DNA of 64,000 bases from Podospora comata (Eukaryota; Ascomycota; Sordariomycetes; Sordariales; Podosporaceae): positions 5,766,001 to 5,830,000 of the forward strand of contig CP071493.1 of assembly GCA_017354895.1 (NCBI GenBank). Reading direction: 5' to 3'. Position 1 is the first letter of the stretch; each line of letters starts with the position of its first letter. A model generated the notes under the pieces. It was not told the DNA's origin, did not search any database, and saw nothing but the letters and a program-made list of their open reading frames with translations. The position numbers were made by a program, and so were the translations under genes. Below are positions 22,297-31,985 of this stretch, piece by piece.

Positions 22297-23679
22297 TTAG
22301 ACCTGGAAGCTGCCGGGCTTCTTGAAAACAATGTAAGCAGTGCCGCCAGGCTTGAGACCGACCTGTTTCATCATGTTAGCCTTTTTCGTTTTTTTCAACA
22401 TTAGCAGAATGATACATACGGTGCAGCCCTTGTCCTGAGAGTAAGTGCCGGCCTTGAGCCAGCAGGTACCAGAGATGTCACCCTCGACCTTGATGTCAAA
22501 GTTGAGAATGGCGTGGCTGGTAGGCAGGTTGGGGAAGACGGAAAGGAAGGTCTCGCCCGTCAAGCTCTTGCCGACACCGATGTTGGTGGGGGACCAATTG
22601 CCGGCAGAATCGGGGTACTTCTCGCTCTTCCACTTGCAGGCCTCCTGAACGGGGACACCGGCGTTGTTGACGTAGTATTGAGCCGTGGTGGGCTTGCCTT
22701 GCCACTTGTAGTAGGTCCTGGAGTCGGGGTTGGTCAAAGGATAGGTTCCGCCGGGCTGAGTATCAACGGGGATGATCATGTTCTCGTTGCCAGGATAGTC
22801 GGTACGGCAAACAGCAGCGTTGTCATCGAGCTCGTTGCGGACAAAGACACCACCGGCGCCAGCCTCGCAAAGAGTCTTGACGGAGGGGCGGGTGAGCTCC
22901 AAGAAACCATCCGCATTGCACCAAAGGCCACCGACAGACTGGCCGGTGGCACCCTGCTCCTCGGGCCACTGGGTCTTCTGGTAACCGGGAGGGCAGGCAT
23001 AAGAGCACATCATCTTGGGCCCGCAGGTGCCATCAACAGGCTGGTCAATGTTGTCAACGGCCTTACCCTTGACCCACTCGCCAAAGCTGGCCAAAGTGGT
23101 CCAGCCGCGAGTGGTAGACCAGGGAATCTTGACAGCACCATAGTCGGTAGGAACCTCACTGCAACGAATCTTGCCGCTGGGGAATTCGGCGTCCAGACCG
23201 GTTCCCTTGGGAACCTCGGGCTCCTCCTCCTCCTCCTCCTCCTTCTCAGGTTCCGGCTCCTCGGTAGCCTTGACCTTGGGAGCTTCCGAAGTTGTGGTGG
23301 GTTCGGGCTTGGCGCTGGTGGTCTTCTCGAAGAACTGACCACCATGCTCGGGGAGAACGATCGAGGTGGTGACGGAAGGGGGAGGGGCGCTGAAAGAAGG
23401 CTTCGACGACCCAACAACAGCGAACTGGCCGGCGGCGATACCCTCCTGAGCCTTCTCCTCGGGGATGACCTGGCCGTCAAGAACGTACTTGACAACGGTG
23501 GGGCCTTCAACAACCTCGGTGATGATGACGGTCTTGTCGGTGCGTTTCTCAAGTTCAACGGGCGACTGGTTGTGCTTGCGGGCATGACGGTGGAGGTGGG
23601 CGTGACCGTGGTTATGGGGTTGAGCGACAACGCCGGCAACAACCGCCGCGGCGACGGCAGTTTTGAAAAGTCCCTTCAT
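22297..23679 (-). CDS. SUN-family secreted cell-wall protein (GH132, Sim1/Uth1 type), 441 aa
   Basis: Secreted protein linked to beta-1,3-glucan remodelling, septation and ageing in fungi. CDS complement(join(22297..22362,22420..23679)) with a 57-nt intron (gtatgt...aacag) near the 3' end, joining KGCT to VGLKPGGTAYIVF. Residues 1-19 form a signal peptide. A His-rich segment (HNHGHAHLHRHARKH) and a LEKR Kex2-type site follow, then a Ser/Pro/Glu-rich linker with an acidic run of Glu. The SUN domain shows the exact family spacing C-x5-C-x3-C-x24-C starting at TCGPKMMCSYAC. The C-terminal block PTSHAILNFDIKVEGDISGTCWLKAG is conserved. The intron is 3n long and free of stops, so retention would insert 19 residues. 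Confidence 0.93.
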   Translation of the reverse strand: MKGLFKTAVAAAVVAGVVAQPHNHGHAHLHRHARKHNQSPVELEKRTDKTVIITEVVEGPTVVKYVLDGQVIPEEKAQEGIAAGQFAVVGSSKPSFSAPPPSVTTSIVLPEHGGQFFEKTTSAKPEPTTTSEAPKVKATEEPEPEKEEEEEEEPEVPKGTGLDAEFPSGKIRCSEVPTDYGAVKIPWSTTRGWTTLASFGEWVKGKAVDNIDQPVDGTCGPKMMCSYACPPGYQKTQWPEEQGATGQSVGGLWCNADGFLELTRPSVKTLCEAGAGGVFVRNELDDNAAVCRTDYPGNENMIIPVDTQPGGTYPLTNPDSRTYYKWQGKPTTAQYYVNNAGVPVQEACKWKSEKYPDSAGNWSPTNIGVGKSLTGETFLSVFPNLPTSHAILNFDIKVEGDISGTCWLKAGTYSQDKGCTVCIILLMLKKTKKANMMKQVGLKPGGTAYIVFKKPGSFQV

Positions 23680-26455
23680 CTTGATAGTGTGTCTTGAGCG
23701 TATGGCTTTGTCGTCGTGACTATTTTCCGTCGCAAGTGTCTGGAATGTTTCTGTTCAAGATTAACCACTGGCCTGTCGTGGCGCGCCTGGTCAAGAAAGA
23801 TTGACAGCCTCCGCCTCCGCCTCCGCCTGAGCCTGAGCCTCCGCTCATCGCAAATGATATCTCCATTATTCTGTTTACAGTACCGGGATCGTGTGGATGG
23901 CCAACATCTGGGTTCGGAGATCGGGGCTCGAAACAACGGCCAACGTAGACGAGCGGCGGGGCTGGAGATCGGGTCTTCGGGAACGTGGGAAACTAACCTG
24001 TTGTTTTGTTTTGATCGGATGCTTCAGGTACAGTACAGTACAATCGCAAGGTTCCAAAGGAATGTGGTAGAGAGCCGAAAACTCTCTGTTGGCTGGAAGA
24101 CTTGTCGCGCAAAGAGAGTGTGCGGTGACAAGAGTGGAAAACGAGTGTGCAACAGTTCAAGGGAGTGGTGAACTGAAGAAGGAGAAATGGGGTCTCGAGC
24201 GGTGGAGCGGTCAGGGCGAGCGGCGGATGGCCAGACTGAGTCCAAGGGGGAAAATGAGGAGGAAATGAGCGTCAACCGGGGTGCCTGAGCTTGGATGGCC
24301 GCCAAGCACTGGGCGTTGACCTTGACGGTGGGGATCCCCTTCCTTGGCGAGATTGCCCAAATTTGGGAGTGGGCGGCTACTGCAGGTACCATCGTCGCTG
24401 TGACGGCAGAGCCAGATGCCCACCGGCACAGGACGTCAGCGCGTCGAGGGAGAACTCTGTCTGAAACAACCCATCCAACCATACCTCACGACAGCTTCAA
24501 CAACATCGCAACCGTTCAAGCGGTCGTTGACTAATTCGATCGCGGAGAGATTCGACCAAGCCTTGCCAACAACAGTGGCGCGAAATCTCACGAGAGCCAA
24601 GACTGCCAGATGGAAAGCTGCCAAGCTCGCGACGAATCAAGCTCCTTTCGTGAAGGAGTTTCTCCCCGATTTTCCAGGGCCCAGACTGTTGGCCCTCCGG
24701 ATAGGTTCCGGCATTTAGGTCTTGGGAATGAGCGGTGACACCTGAGCGTCCTCTTTTGCGCGGGAGTAGAGAAGATTGTCCTCGTTTCGAGTTCCATTCG
24801 AGTTCCAATTTATTTTCTTGTCAACGCATGGCAAAGGCATGTTGATGAGATGATATAGTAAATTGCATTGTCGTGTCCTGTCGAGTCGAGTCCAGCTGTA
24901 CAACGTGCCTCGCATCGTTCCATCGGCCGCCGGCGTCGATAACTCTCAGATAGTACCTGACTAAACCCGATTAGGAACATCAACAGCCAATCCGCAACCT
25001 TTCTGCAAATCTTTGGGGAAAAAAGCAGCCACCCGACTTTATGCCGTGCCGGCACTGCTGACTCGACAAAGCACGACAGGAATAGACAAAACGACGAGCT
25101 CGTTGGTCGCAACGGTCGAAACAACATGCACCGCAACGGTGGTGTTTACCATCCTCCCGGGCTTCATCATCTCTGGGGTTCTGAGGCGCGGTCGGTCCAC
25201 GCCGGCAGTTCTTTATTAGCGTCCCCGGAAACTTGACGATCACTCGTGTTGCGAGAGTCCACACCTGGCTAGAACTCGGCCAGGTTGTTGAGATCCGTTG
25301 ATCCTTTCGCTTCTTGCCGCCTCGATGACCTCCGCTCACGACCCGAAACAACAATATTTTTTCTGAATGGCTGACAAATAAGGCCGGCCAAGTGAAGTGT
25401 TTGTTTTCGTAGCCCGCGGGCTATCATCACTTGTCTTTGGTGTTCAGCCGAGCTATGCCAACAAATCGACTTACACGTCAGCCACTGCGTATTAGCTACA
25501 CTTCGCAATGTCGAAGAAACACAACCTGCCGTCGTGTTATCAGGCATCTGAGCACAGATCCAGATCAGGATATGCTGTGTCTGTTTGAGCAAGACACACA
25601 CTCACCTATCCCACTCGCACATAGCCGAAAGACGTCAAGTTTCACAGGCACGACATCAACCGCTGACCTGGGAACTGCTGCCACGTTGTCTGCCAAAAAA
25701 GGCTTGTTAATGGGGATCCGGCATGGCTTTACTGACGCCGACTTGTGACGGCTCGGTCAAGCGGCGCAACGGCAGTTCGGTTGTCGATGGTGCACCTTTA
25801 GAGGTGGGGGGGTAGTATGCTGTGTATCCTGCCAATGTCTTGATTGCGGCGTTCTGACGAGGCCCTCAAGTAGATGAATGGTCCAGTCTATATTGGCCTT
25901 GAGTGGCTCAAGCTGTATGTTGCGTGCCTTCAGTTAATATTGCTGTAAACTTTGGTTTGGTACCTATCTAGTAGGCCCTTTGGGAGCCTATGTCCTAAGA
26001 AACCTTTGACGCCAGTCTGGTCTGCCTAGCTTGCGTAGTTTATTTTTGTTCGGTTGAGAGAATTACCCTCATTGCCTCTCTAGACTTCTGGCGATGTTGT
26101 CTCACACCACACAGTATTAGCGCTCTAAAGCATCGGTCTCTTTCTCGGCTGCCTTGCGGCGGAGTTTACCTTCTCTGTATTGTTATCAGCTTAGGCATAG
26201 TCGATTCATGAATTCTGCTTCATCATGTGGCATTCAAGTACACTTCACCATCTCTAGAGGGCTATACTATGCTTCGGTGGATGGCACACTGGAGAGTATT
26301 TTTCCTGTCCAGCATGGTGTTTTCGGTAAAAGTATGGAACAATCTACATTATTATGGGCTACCGCTTCAGGAGAGCAGAGTGGTATGATGTGCTTCAGCA
26401 GAAGCCCATTTCTTCACATTTTATTCACCGGTAAACACGTGAATTATGGGTGCTT

Positions 26456-26577
26456 TCAGGTTTGTTGAGTCTTGTTTGCTATCACTACCTGTGACTTGTG
26501 GGTCAGCTGGTCGATAGGTGATTCATTACAATCACAAGTCACGGGTAGTGATAGCAAACAAGACTCTACAAACCTGA
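26456..26577. repeat. 45-bp near-perfect inverted repeat with 32-nt loop
   Basis: The arms at 26456-26500 and 26533-26577 are complementary at 43 of 45 positions, with a 32-nt spacer. The two mismatches lie near arm position 11 and in the inner third. RNA from either strand would fold into a long hairpin. I saw no target-site duplication around it, so a small foldback (MITE-like) element is only one option; a hairpin RNA or replication-error palindrome are others. Confidence 0.85.
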
Positions 26578-28081
26578 GATCAGAGTACGAGAGGTTCATC
26601 GTAGGTAGAAGGCCTCCAGCAGCGTCCTTCGCATATGACATAACTGCGAATGTTGGTGAGCGGCACCACTATCCCACCAATCGCAAAGAAAGAGCCTCAT
26701 ACGATTTCTTCAGCTTTTGCAAAACCATAGACAACTCTTAGTTTTTTAACCAATAACGCTACAAGACTGTGTTGACATGCATGTAAGCAGCTGGAAACCC
26801 GTAGAAGAGAGGCAACCAGTAGTCAGTCGCGAGCTCTTATTCGTCAAACTATGAAATCGACGCATTGTCCCCTCGACGTCACTCCTATGACGATCATTTT
26901 ACACAAGGGCCTTCCAGCCTCGGGATGGCACGAGACGTTCATGCCCTCGAAACCCGGGTTTGAAGTTCTGTGTCGGAAGAAAGAAAGACTTGGGATGTTA
27001 TTTCTTCCGAATTAGGAAGACCTTGGATGTGACAACCTGGGATACCGCTGGGCGATGATGCTCGGATGGCGAAGATCTTTCATGCAGGGACCATCAACTC
27101 CCCGAGTCTCTCCCTTTCTGAGGGTTTCTTGTGAGAGTGATACAGCTGCAATCACGGAGACTTAAGATGACAACAAGAGCCGCCTGCTACAGAGGGCCAC
27201 CTGGGCGATGTACAGTATCATCAAAAGTCGTCATTCGTCATTGACAAGATTGGTTACGGATGATGTGGCGCTGCTGAGGTCCCCTTACGGCTGAAGAAAT
27301 GCAGCGGCATCGAGAGGGGTGTGGGTGGTTGCGCCACTTCTGTTAAGGAGTACCTGGTAGTCAGCCTGCCGCTTGCTGACTAGCCAGCTGGCATAAACGC
27401 CTTCATCGAGCCCATCGTCATCAACAAGTTAGCACAGCCACCTATCAATCCTTCGTGTTGCGCAGTGATGGTGCCGGTACTTTTCTCTCACGGCAGCCTG
27501 CCTCAAAAGCCCCTACACTGAGTCCGATGTATGTCGACAGCGATGGTTTTCTATCCTCATCGTAGGCTGCCGACTCTGCTATTTTGCTGTAGGACAGATT
27601 GGGCCCGAGAGGACCTGATCCGTTGTCGTGGCGTGCAGTCGATCTGCCAAGACGCCGAAAGTGTCGATGATTGCGCCTCAACACAGGCATCACAGAAGTG
27701 CCAGCCCCGTTGTTGGTGGCCGACGTCCCATTCAGGTCTCCTCTGCGCCGCAAACTGACATGCAGCCCGTGTCTTCCTTTCTCACGCCGGGCAACACACG
27801 CTGCTGGAACTGGACTGTGTGACGCCAGCTTTCTGGGGTTTTCTGCAGACTCGGCCTGCTGGTAACCCTACAGTGCCTACCTCACCTCATTCCATCCAAG
27901 CATGTCAGGTACGCTGAGAATGAGAAGAACGGGAAGGAGTGAGACAACTCATCCAACGTTAACAAATGATGAGGTTGGTGGCTTGATAGACCCCAAAACG
28001 GTTTAAGCAGCCGATCTCCAGCCTCTCAACGACGTGGTTGCCCTCACTCAGAGCTTGGGCCCTCTCTTGTACTCCTTAACA

Positions 28082-28106
28082 GACGTTCGGGCTTTTCCCG
28101 AACGTC
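28082..28106. repeat. Perfect 10-bp stem hairpin with CTTTT loop
   Basis: gacgttcggg at 28082-28091 and its exact complement at 28097-28106 flank a 5-nt loop. It lies 560 bp upstream of the zinc-finger start, possibly within its promoter or leader. The symmetric TTCGGG/CCCGAA arms could also be a binding site for a dimeric factor. Confidence 0.7.
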
Positions 28107-28669
28107 GCACACGCGCTTCACAGCTGGCAGTGACCCCACAGGTCCGGGGGGCCACAGCGCCCATTTTTCTTCCTCAAGGTCCCCATCGCCTCAGCCTTCT
28201 TTCAACACCTTGCTTGGACTTTTGAGGCTCATTCACTTTCCCCAAGTCATCCAAGTCACACCGGATTCCAGAGACACAACCAGAGCGTCTGTTCAAAGCA
28301 AGAAACGTACGCTCCAAGGCCTCAATTGTAGTCAGACCACCGCAGACTTGTAATACCAGTAATTCTCTTCACTCCCCAATAGCCGTATCCAACGAAACCT
28401 CTGGCGGCCTTGCATCCCTCGGTCCTCGAACCCCGAAGCTCTCGCCACGATTCCCAGCTTCTCCAGCCACACCTCGACAGCCTCGAGCATTCTCATTATC
28501 ACCGTCAACAACAACAGCAACCACTTGCCTCGGGCAATGCGTCTCGTCTGCCGGTGACATCCTGATTGCGACGGCATTATACTCGGGAGCCCCCAAAGTA
28601 AAAATCTGTGACTTTGGGTACCACCTATCTCCTCGAATTCCCCAACGGCAAAGCCACATCGCGATCCTT

Positions 28670-30673
28670 ATGGCCTCGAATCGAGGACCCACCGCGACAG
28701 AAGCTCAAGCTACTCGCGCGCCCGCGACGGCGCTCACAGCCCAGAGGTCGCTGAAGCGCGCTCGCGAGACTACCCCGACATCGCCAGAGTCTGCCCACTC
28801 GGGTGATCTCTCCCCATCCAAAATCGCTCGCCTGATGGGGCTACATACACCCACTCTGACTGGCGCCGCCGCCCTCGAGGAGGAGAGACGACGACGAGAG
28901 GAAGAGCATCAGCATCAGCAGCTGGCCTCGTTGGAGACGAGTGAAAACCCCAACCATAGGGCGATTGAAGAGCTCATGTCGGGCGTAGTGAACGCGTTGA
29001 GTCGGTCACACGATGCACCGGCGCCCGCCCCTCCACCAACGGGGGTCTCAGAGATCGAGGCAGCTGCCGCCGCAGCGGCCAGGGCCTTGAGCTCAGTCAC
29101 TATACCAACGGGGGAGAACCCAATCAGCGAGCTACAAGATGTCAGCCCCCAGAGCCGGACAAGCGGAGCGAGTCTCGAGGATGCTGAAGGACAGGTTGTG
29201 CACAGCCCTGCAGCAATGGACATTGACGGGCGTGGTGATCAACGCATGTATGCGCCGCAGCCAGATGCTCAGATGGATGAAAAGACGGCCAATTCTCTTT
29301 CATACCCGGGAGTTCTCTCACCACAGGGCAACATGCCGGCGCCTGGTGCTCCCCAAAGGGGGATGAGCATGCCTATGCCACCATCCCAGGGCTCCGACAT
29401 GGAGCCTCGGTCACCTGGTAACAGCAACAAGAAGCATAAATGCCCGTACTGCCAAACGGAATTTACACGCCATCATAATCTGAAGAGCCATCTTCTCACC
29501 CACAGTCAGGAGAAGCCGTTTATCTGCAGCCACTGCCAGCAACGCTTCAGACGTCTCCATGACCTTAAACGGCACGGGAAGCTACATACTGGCGAAAAGC
29601 CGCATGTTTGCCCCAAGTGCGACAGGAAATTTGCTAGGGGAGATGCCCTGGCGAGACACAGCAAAGGAGCAGGTGGCTGCGCCGGGCGAAGATCAAGCAT
29701 GGCCGGCTTTGGCGAGGAAGACTACGAGGCAAGTGGTGCAGATGACTCTGCCATGTCTGGTGTTTTGTACGATGCCAATGCGAGCGGCGATATGGCGGAC
29801 GATGAGCGGCGACGCTCGTTGCCTAGCATCAAGGCTCAACACGTTCCCGGACAGCCAGGCGTGGACGGTTATGCCGCGCATTCCAACACATATCCCCCGG
29901 TTGGACAGCGACCAGGTGGCTTGTATCCTCCCAACGTCGACCGTGGTTCTACAAGTTCTAATACTTCACCCACCGTTCCCAACAACCACACCCCTCACAC
30001 GAGCATCTCTTCGGTGCCTTTAAGCGCTGGAGGTGCTTCTATGTATTCCCAGAGCGGCATGACGGAGAGTCCCAAACCCCTGAGCCCCGGAGCAGCACAG
30101 GCCAACCAGGGTCTTCTCCAGCGATCGCCGCACGAGACACATCAGGCGGCTTCGGGGCTGTCTCTTCCAGCGCACGGTATGTCACCAACAGCTAAGCAAG
30201 CCTGGCTCTCCCAGTATCCCCCTGCTGACCGAGATGCTATCAAAGGCAACACCGCGCCAACCGCTCAAGCCACGGGACGTGGTCGTGGTCGCGCTGCTAG
30301 CGGAGCGACACCGGCAGCCCAAGGGGCACCTCCTGCAGACGGCAACCTATTTGGGGCGGAACAACAACAACCTTACTGGGTGTTGCTCCAACATTTCGAC
30401 GAGCGTCTGAAACAAATGCAAGACCAAGTGTCCGCTGAGATTTCAAAGGCCAGTGCCCCGCTGTTGGAAAAGATCAATATCCAGGATCAGCACATTGCGG
30501 CTCTGTCCGCCGAGGTGGCTTCGTTACGGCAACAGTTGCAAGGGCAACAAGAACCGCCGTTACCACAGGGGCAAGAGCAGCAAGAAGCGGAGCAGCCACA
30601 GCATCAGCAATTACAGGAGCAGCAGCCGCAGCAGCAGCCTGAGGCGCCAAATGAGGTAGCAGTGCAAGAGTAG
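28670..30673 (+). CDS. C2H2 zinc-finger transcription factor, 667 aa, intronless
   Basis: Probable DNA-binding regulator of unknown target. Three zinc fingers lie in a row: residues about 258-279 (CPYCQTEFTRHHNLKSHLLTH), 286-307 (CSHCQQRFRRLHDLKRHGKLH) and 314-336 (CPKCDRKFARGDALARH then C). Linkers are SQEKPF and the classic TGEKPH. The third finger ends His-x6-Cys, so it is a C2HC variant. The N-terminal half is disordered with Ala runs, a KRARE basic patch and several SP sites. Residues about 560-635 (ALLQHFDERLKQMQ-like to QLQGQQ) form a helical coiled-coil that may dimerise it, followed by a Gln/Glu-rich tail. The layout recalls Crz1-type factors only loosely, so I give no name. The start is the first ATG of the frame, after a leader rich in pyrimidines. 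Confidence 0.85.
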   Translation: MASNRGPTATEAQATRAPATALTAQRSLKRARETTPTSPESAHSGDLSPSKIARLMGLHTPTLTGAAALEEERRRREEEHQHQQLASLETSENPNHRAIEELMSGVVNALSRSHDAPAPAPPPTGVSEIEAAAAAAARALSSVTIPTGENPISELQDVSPQSRTSGASLEDAEGQVVHSPAAMDIDGRGDQRMYAPQPDAQMDEKTANSLSYPGVLSPQGNMPAPGAPQRGMSMPMPPSQGSDMEPRSPGNSNKKHKCPYCQTEFTRHHNLKSHLLTHSQEKPFICSHCQQRFRRLHDLKRHGKLHTGEKPHVCPKCDRKFARGDALARHSKGAGGCAGRRSSMAGFGEEDYEASGADDSAMSGVLYDANASGDMADDERRRSLPSIKAQHVPGQPGVDGYAAHSNTYPPVGQRPGGLYPPNVDRGSTSSNTSPTVPNNHTPHTSISSVPLSAGGASMYSQSGMTESPKPLSPGAAQANQGLLQRSPHETHQAASGLSLPAHGMSPTAKQAWLSQYPPADRDAIKGNTAPTAQATGRGRGRAASGATPAAQGAPPADGNLFGAEQQQPYWVLLQHFDERLKQMQDQVSAEISKASAPLLEKINIQDQHIAALSAEVASLRQQLQGQQEPPLPQGQEQQEAEQPQHQQLQEQQPQQQPEAPNEVAVQE

Positions 30674-31985
30674 GAACGCTTGCAGCTGGCTTATACAGGT
30701 TCCGAAGGAAGCGGTGGAGGAGCTCAAGGCTCCTTGCAGCGGATTGGGATCAATATGCGTCACGCACTGGAGGAGAGGGGGTGGACAAATGGTCCGAGCT
30801 ATTCTGTGCATTTGGGGGGGGGTTGACACCCAGTCTGGTAAGGCCACCGCTACCATGCGATAGTGAAGGATAGATGGAGGGAGGGTATCAAAAGAAACAA
30901 ACAATAGTGGTGTTTGGCGAGAAGAGAAGGGCGGTAGCGGCCAAACATCCCCAGGAACTGTGGGCCAAGCGCGGGGGGCTGTAACTACTACATTCTGTTT
31001 GCATCTTTGTTGCACATATTTGGAAGCTGGTTTCCAGGGCAGAAGTTTTCGGTCATCAGGGCTGGGTAATGGTGAGAACAGTTATGTTCTTTGGTCATGC
31101 CCATATAGTGACATTGTATGAGAGGGGGGGTATCCATTGGCGCTATTTAGATCAGTGTGCCTCGAGGCAATAAAAGGTCTATTCTATACGTATTGGGCGG
31201 GCGGGCGGCTGAGATTTCTCCTTCTATGATTGTATTATATAGTGATGAGAAAGCAACAGCCTCTGGTCTGTGAATGCCTGCCCAAAAACGTGTTGCATCT
31301 TTTTGAGCAGGGCCAGGGGGCGGGGCTTTTGGAAAAGTCTTGGCGACAGGTGACAGCCACCAGGGGGGCGGCCCCACCGGGACGTCATCACCTGGAATGG
31401 GTTCGGCTCGGCTCTTAGCGGCACGTAATACGGCGCAAGGTGGAAGGAAGGGCAGTAAGCTCAGGGTTCAAGTCATCTAACCATCTCATGAGGCTCTTCT
31501 CACCCTTGCTGCCATTTTCATTGAAACAAAGAAGGAGCACGACGTTTGATATTTCGAAGTTTTTTGTTATCATCAGCTCGGCGAAACTATGCAAGTTGTG
31601 AGAACTTACATCGTAAACACGTCTTGATAAGAAGCCGAATCTCCCGATCCGTCCACCCTCCCTCCCATCGTGCACGTCCACTATCTACCTTCGACGACGC
31701 GGGTTAGAAAGTTAAACTTTGGGACCGACAGATTTCTCTCCCCCCCCCCCCCATTCCAGTGCACGAATAGTATTTTTTTATGGGGATTAGGGATCGCGCG
31801 TCCGGAGTCTGTGTTTAGGGGGAAAGTTTGATAGGTACCTACCTCCTAGATTGGGTGTTATTCCCCCCCCTTTCCTTTTCTTTTGTTCTCTCTTGTTAAG
31901 GTGAGCAGTGAATTTATTCTCTTTTTGTTTCGTTCATTTTTTGGCTACTGTTGTTGTTGTTGTTGTTGTTGTTGTATAATTCATC
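30674..31985. other. Intergenic region between the C2H2 gene and DGAT2
   Basis: A 1.3-kb stretch with the zinc-finger 3' UTR and the DGAT2 promoter and leader. It contains a C13 run at about 31740-31752, an aggtacct palindrome at 31833-31840, and a TTG repeat ending 10 bp before the DGAT2 ATG. No gene is visible. Confidence 0.4.
31949..31975. repeat. TTG trinucleotide repeat in the DGAT2 leader
   Basis: About nine TTG/TGT units in a row end just before the DGAT2 start codon at 31986, so they are almost surely within the mRNA leader and could vary between strains. Confidence 0.85.

Larger units (their letters stand above)
23680..28669. other. 5-kb gene-poor divergent region upstream of the SUN and C2H2 genes
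   Basis: The longest gap between clear genes in the left half. The left part (23.7-25 kb) is GC-rich and probably the SUN promoter. The middle (25.9-26.9 kb) is lower in GC and contains the 45-bp inverted repeat. The right end is pyrimidine-rich and leads into the zinc-finger start. Open frames up to about 150 codons occur on both strands, but none shows a domain, clean splice structure or consistent codon use. It could hold long regulatory DNA, non-coding RNA, or worn-out repeats. Confidence 0.4.

Noticed and set aside
22513-23697. 394-codon + frame opposite the SUN gene
   Set aside because: Antisense shadow of biased codon use; Leu/Gly/Ala-rich with no family match, while the SUN cysteine spacing on the minus strand is exact.
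23680-28669. Search for transposon remains (terminal repeats, reverse transcriptase, transposase motifs)
   Set aside because: No recognisable catalytic motifs or paired long terminal repeats were seen in any frame; only the short inverted repeat stands out.
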